From positions 1 to 6,372 of the forward strand of contig JAQGMN010000128.1 in assembly GCA_028292345.1 (NCBI GenBank): DNA of 6,372 nucleotides. The letters run 5' to 3'. Both the position numbers and the translations under genes were made by a program. This DNA is from Polaromonas sp. (GTDB lineage: Bacteria; Pseudomonadota; Gammaproteobacteria; Burkholderiales; Burkholderiaceae_C). Below are positions 4,679 to 6,372 of this stretch, piece after piece. Every line of letters begins with the position of its first letter. Position 1 is the first letter of the stretch. The notes under the pieces were generated by a model. That model did no database searches. It saw only the letters and a program-made list of their open reading frames with translations, and was not told the origin of the DNA.

Positions 4679-5335
4679 TTAATCTGCGGACGCGACCTTG
4701 ACCCGCAATGTGCCAGTTTCAAGCGCCTTGCCTATATTTTGTATGGCGGCTCGATTCGCGGCGACGGCATCCGGGTCTATCGGTAAGGCGACTACGTTCA
4801 TCTTGAGAGCGTGCTGACCAGTTAAAAGCGAAAGTGTGGCACGCCGAAGCTCTGCACTTTCTGCTTCTAAATCTCCGTGCGCCCTCGGAGAGTAAGCGCC
4901 ACGTTTTAATTGAACGCGATCAAATTTGTAGCCAATATCCTGTGCAACTGCATACAGGAGATTTATGAAAAGCTCATCTCCTTGTGTAGCCCATAGCTGT
5001 GCGCTTTCTTCCTCCGCCTTGTTATTCAAATGATCAAGGTATTCTTTCCAAGCATCCAAGACGCGTTGCTCCTTTGAACTGCGCCGCTGAACACCTAACG
5101 TTCTCTCCCCGTAGAACACGAGGTCGATCATGTTGAGCGCTCGGACATGCTCTGGAGTAACTCTTGATGCTCGCGTTGCCATCAGTTGCTCGAAAAGTCT
5201 TGTTTTCCGAGTTCGATGCTCACGGAAGGCTTCGACAGCCTTTTGCGCCTGCACGGCTAGTATTGGGCCAAGGATGGTCGCAGCTACTACGGTCCAATCC
5301 TTCAGTTCCAGATAAAAGTATGTTGTCGGTTCCAT
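4679..5335 (-). CDS. Membrane-anchored protein of uncharacterised DUF6680-like family
   Basis: A 218-residue protein whose function I cannot assign. The N-terminus LKDWTVVAATILGPILAVQAQKAVEAFREHRTRK contains one probable membrane helix (about 14-31) followed by a basic stretch, suggesting an inner-membrane anchor with a cytoplasmic body. Then come LFEQLMATRASRVTPEHVRALNMIDLVFYG (about 47-76), a mid section with AWKEYLDHLNN, and the pair LLYAVAQDIGYKFDRVQLKRGAYSPRAHGDLE. These blocks match, from memory, the family annotated DUF6680, usually found as scattered accessory genes. No enzymatic motif is recognisable. Sampled 60-base lines inside the gene hold 31, 23, 31 and 29 G+C, against 47 in a line of the neighbouring RND gene, a sign of horizontal acquisition. 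It lies 83 bases after the RND stop and 23 bases before the antidote remnant, all on one strand. ATG 5335 has only a weak ribosome-binding site. Confidence 0.78.
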   Translation of the reverse strand: MEPTTYFYLELKDWTVVAATILGPILAVQAQKAVEAFREHRTRKTRLFEQLMATRASRVTPEHVRALNMIDLVFYGERTLGVQRRSSKEQRVLDAWKEYLDHLNNKAEEESAQLWATQGDELFINLLYAVAQDIGYKFDRVQLKRGAYSPRAHGDLEAESAELRRATLSLLTGQHALKMNVVALPIDPDAVAANRAAIQNIGKALETGTLRVKVASAD

Positions 5336-5418
5336 GCGCTTGTAGTTTTAACTTTGGTCTATCTCACAAAACTGCGGAAAACACGGCTGGTTATCAAAAA
5401 CATGTCTAGGCGTATAAC

Positions 5419-6372
5419 TCACGGCGTCACGACCACCTGCTTCCCCCGCACCTTCCCCGCCATCCGCCGCACAAACACCTCCAGATCATCCATATAAGTA
5501 AACACCGCCGGCACCACCAGCAGACTCAGCACCGTCGAGGTGATCAGCCCGCCGATCACCGCGACCGCCATCGGCGAGCGAAAGCTGGAGTCGGCCGCGC
5601 CAAAGCCCAGCGCAATCGGCAGCATGCCGGCGCCCATCGCCAGCGTGGTCATGATGATCGGCCGCGCCCGTTTGTGGCAGGCGTCGAGCAGCGCGTCGCG
5701 CCGGCTCATGCCGGCCACCACCGGATGGCCGTCGCTCCCGTCGTTGCCGCGCCGCGCCACGATGGCGTATTCGACCAGCAGGATCGAGTTCTTGGTGGCA
5801 ATGCCCATCAGCATGATCAGGCCGATCAGCGAGGGCATTGAAAAGCTTTTGTCGGCCATCAGCAGGCCCACAAAAGCGCCGCCCAGCGACAGGGGCAGGG
5901 CGGCCAGGATGGTCACCGGGTGCAGGAAGTCCTTGAACAGCAGCACCAGCACGATGTAGATGCACAGCACGCCGGTCAGCATCGCCAGGCCGAAGCTCGC
6001 GAACAGCTCGCCCATGACCTCGGCGTCGCCGATTTCGACCACCTTCACGCCGGCCGGCAGGTTCTTCACGGTGGGCAGTTCCTGCACCGCTTTCGTCACG
6101 TCGCCCAGCGGCAGGCCGGACAGCTCGATTTCGAAGTTGACGTTGCGCGAGCGGTCGTAGCGGTCGATGATGGCCGGGCCGCTGGCGATCTTCAGCGTGG
6201 CGACCTGGCCCAGCATCACCGGCCCCCGGGCGCCGGGCACCGACAGGCGTTCGAGCACGCTCAGGTCCTGGCGCGCGGCGTCGGCCAGTTTCACCACGAT
6301 GGGCACCTGGCGCTCGGACAAATTGAGCTTGGGCAGCGCCACGTCGTAGTCGCCCAGCGTGGCGATGCGCAG
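5419..6372 (-). CDS. RND-family efflux transporter permease (C-terminal third, start beyond window)
   Basis: The 317 visible residues are the C-terminal third of an inner-membrane RND proton/substrate antiporter of the AcrB/HAE1 type, which with a periplasmic adaptor and outer-membrane channel exports drugs or other compounds. The fragment starts in the second periplasmic porter region (IATLGDYDVALPKLNLSERQVPIVVKL). It then shows membrane helices equivalent to AcrB TM8-TM12: LAMLTGVLCIYIVLVLLF, VTILAALPLSLGGAFVGLL, LIGLIMLMGIATKNSILLVE, PIIMTTLAMGAGMLPIALGF and AVIGGLITSTVLSLLVVPAV. The Lys in ATKNSILLVEYA corresponds to proton-relay K940 of AcrB; the partner TM4 aspartates are off the edge. 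The frame is open to the last base, so an internal GTG at 6342 is not a real start. Full proteins run about 1,030-1,050 residues. High GC matches the left-hand chromosomal genes. Substrate cannot be told; partner genes probably lie further right. Confidence 0.93.
   Translation of the reverse strand: MRIATLGDYDVALPKLNLSERQVPIVVKLADAARQDLSVLERLSVPGARGPVMLGQVATLKIASGPAIIDRYDRSRNVNFEIELSGLPLGDVTKAVQELPTVKNLPAGVKVVEIGDAEVMGELFASFGLAMLTGVLCIYIVLVLLFKDFLHPVTILAALPLSLGGAFVGLLMADKSFSMPSLIGLIMLMGIATKNSILLVEYAIVARRGNDGSDGHPVVAGMSRRDALLDACHKRARPIIMTTLAMGAGMLPIALGFGAADSSFRSPMAVAVIGGLITSTVLSLLVVPAVFTYMDDLEVFVRRMAGKVRGKQVVVTP

Noticed and set aside
5336..5418. Terminator or sigma-70 promoter between the RND gene and the DUF6680-like gene
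   Set aside because: TTGATA (5397-5392, minus strand) has no acceptable -10 at proper spacing, and no stem followed by a T-run was found.
6340..6342. GTG start for the RND protein at 6342
   Set aside because: The frame continues upstream through the window end with family-typical porter-domain sequence, so the GTG is an internal Val codon.

Overview
The window reads as a piece of a GC-rich betaproteobacterial chromosome, most likely from the Comamonadaceae (Polaromonas/Rhodoferax/Acidovorax-like). This rests on the protein styles, on a stand-alone RfaE2 heptose-phosphate adenylyltransferase, and on a roughly 70-bp dispersed repeat at 4121-4190 of a type I recall from that family. The assignment is inference; no rRNA or other taxonomic marker is present.

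Left part (1-2547, minus strand): a tight three-gene block made of a FAD/NAD-binding amine-oxidase-like protein, a DUF1365 protein, and the N-terminal third of a cyclopropane-fatty-acid-synthase-like SAM methyltransferase that runs off the left edge. Both junctions are 4-base ATGA stop/start overlaps, so the genes are almost certainly one translationally coupled operon. The likely job is oxidation and methylation of acyl chains already in membrane phospholipids (cyclopropane, methylated or furan fatty acids). Upstream, after a 289-bp gap, lies a co-directional gene for an exported glutathione-peroxidase-like thiol peroxidase (2837-3427), which would fit a lipid-oxidative-stress theme.

Middle (3428-4121): a 199-bp divergent intergenic region with a possible promoter, a 7-bp dyad and a partly repeated motif. 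It is followed on the plus strand by rfaE2, for LPS inner-core ADP-heptose synthesis. The rfaE2 stop codon abuts the dispersed repeat.

Right-middle (4193-5335, minus strand): an island of clearly lower GC (about 50% or less in sampled lines, against about 78% in a sampled line of the flanking RND gene). It holds a membrane-anchored protein of an uncharacterised family (DUF6680-like), a truncated HI1420/HigA-type addiction-module antidote that stops where its helix-turn-helix should be, and an intact CopG/BrnA-like ribbon-helix-helix antitoxin. No toxin gene is visible. This accessory module is the least explained part of the window.

Right end (5419-6372, minus strand): the C-terminal third of an RND-family efflux permease, whose start lies beyond the right edge. 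No tRNA, rRNA, CRISPR array or insertion sequence was seen.
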